A stretch of 6,018 bases of DNA from Methanolobus sp. UBA32 (GTDB lineage: Archaea > Halobacteriota > Methanosarcinia > Methanosarcinales > Methanosarcinaceae): contig DAZF01000051.1 in the NCBI GenBank assembly GCA_002507205.1, positions 1 to 6,018 of the forward strand, given 5' to 3'. The notes beneath the pieces were generated by a model. That model searched no databases and was not told the origin of the DNA. It was given only the letters and a program-made list of their open reading frames with translations. Within the stretch, counting starts at the first letter, position 1. Every line of letters begins with the position of its first letter. Positions 5,954 to 6,018 of the stretch are shown in pieces. Made by a program: the position numbers and the translations under genes.

Positions 5954-6018
5954 CAGAGGCGCCTCCGTACAATAAGATAGATAACAGCTATGAGTGCACC
6001 AGACCAGAACATGGATAT
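5953..6018 (-). CDS. C-terminal end of an upstream membrane protein (partial)
   Basis: The last 21 codons of a gene that starts beyond the window edge. The frame stays open from 6018 to the TGA at 5953-5955. It encodes a hydrophobic helix followed by a basic end (FWSGALIAVIYLIVRRRL), a membrane segment with its Arg-rich tail predicted in the cytoplasm. The stop shares one base with the ATG of the DUF131 gene, and that gene's Shine-Dalgarno sequence lies within these codons, so this is real coding sequence co-transcribed with it. It may be a second DUF131 protein, since such genes can occur in pairs, but the family signature is outside the window. Confidence 0.6.
   Translation of the reverse strand: MSMFWSGALIAVIYLIVRRRL
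5962..5966 (-). promoter_or_regulatory. Shine-Dalgarno site of the DUF131 gene
   Basis: GGAGG on the minus strand, 8 bases before the first of two tandem ATGs, located inside the final codons of the upstream gene. It favours ATG 5953 over ATG 5950 and indicates coupled translation. Confidence 0.7.

Overview
This window looks like chromosomal DNA of a methanogenic euryarchaeon, probably a methylotrophic Methanosarcinales member (Methanolobus, Methanococcoides, Methanohalophilus or Methanosarcina type). The reasons are archaeal BRE/TATA-type promoters placed about 25 bases before genes, at least two genes that look leaderless, a tRNA without encoded CCA, a DUF131/TIGR00304 membrane protein (a family I know from Euryarchaeota), and bacterial-type UvrB next to a photolyase, a mix found in mesophilic methanogens. 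The genus is an inference from memory of these families.

Layout. On the minus strand at 72-2036 is a two-gene unit. A membrane-anchored SOUL-family (heme-binding-like) protein comes first, followed without any spacer by a class I-type DNA photolyase that begins with TTG directly after the SOUL stop codon. Bases 2037-2341 hold no convincing gene; they contain a strong AT box, a weak 37-codon ORF and the T-tracts behind the tRNA. A tRNA-Gly(UCC) lies at 2342-2413 on the minus strand. About 100 bases away, and divergent from it, is a DrrA-type ABC transporter ATPase (2518-3537, plus) with no permease beside it. It converges on uvrB (3556-5538, minus), with only 18 bases between the two stop codons. 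These bases carry most of a perfect AT palindrome, a likely two-way terminator. Upstream of uvrB is a DUF131 membrane protein (5654-5953, minus), coupled to the tail of another gene that runs out of the window (5953-6018).

Functionally, two of the complete genes repair UV damage by separate routes: direct light-driven reversal (photolyase) and excision repair (UvrB, which needs UvrA and UvrC from outside the window). They have separate promoters, so the shared theme may be coincidence. I see no CRISPR array, insertion sequence, phage gene or attachment site, and nothing that clearly amounts to a new system. The most interesting points are the abutting SOUL-photolyase pair, the leaderless promoters that settle the starts of uvrB and the ABC gene, and the unexplained 2037-2341 interval.
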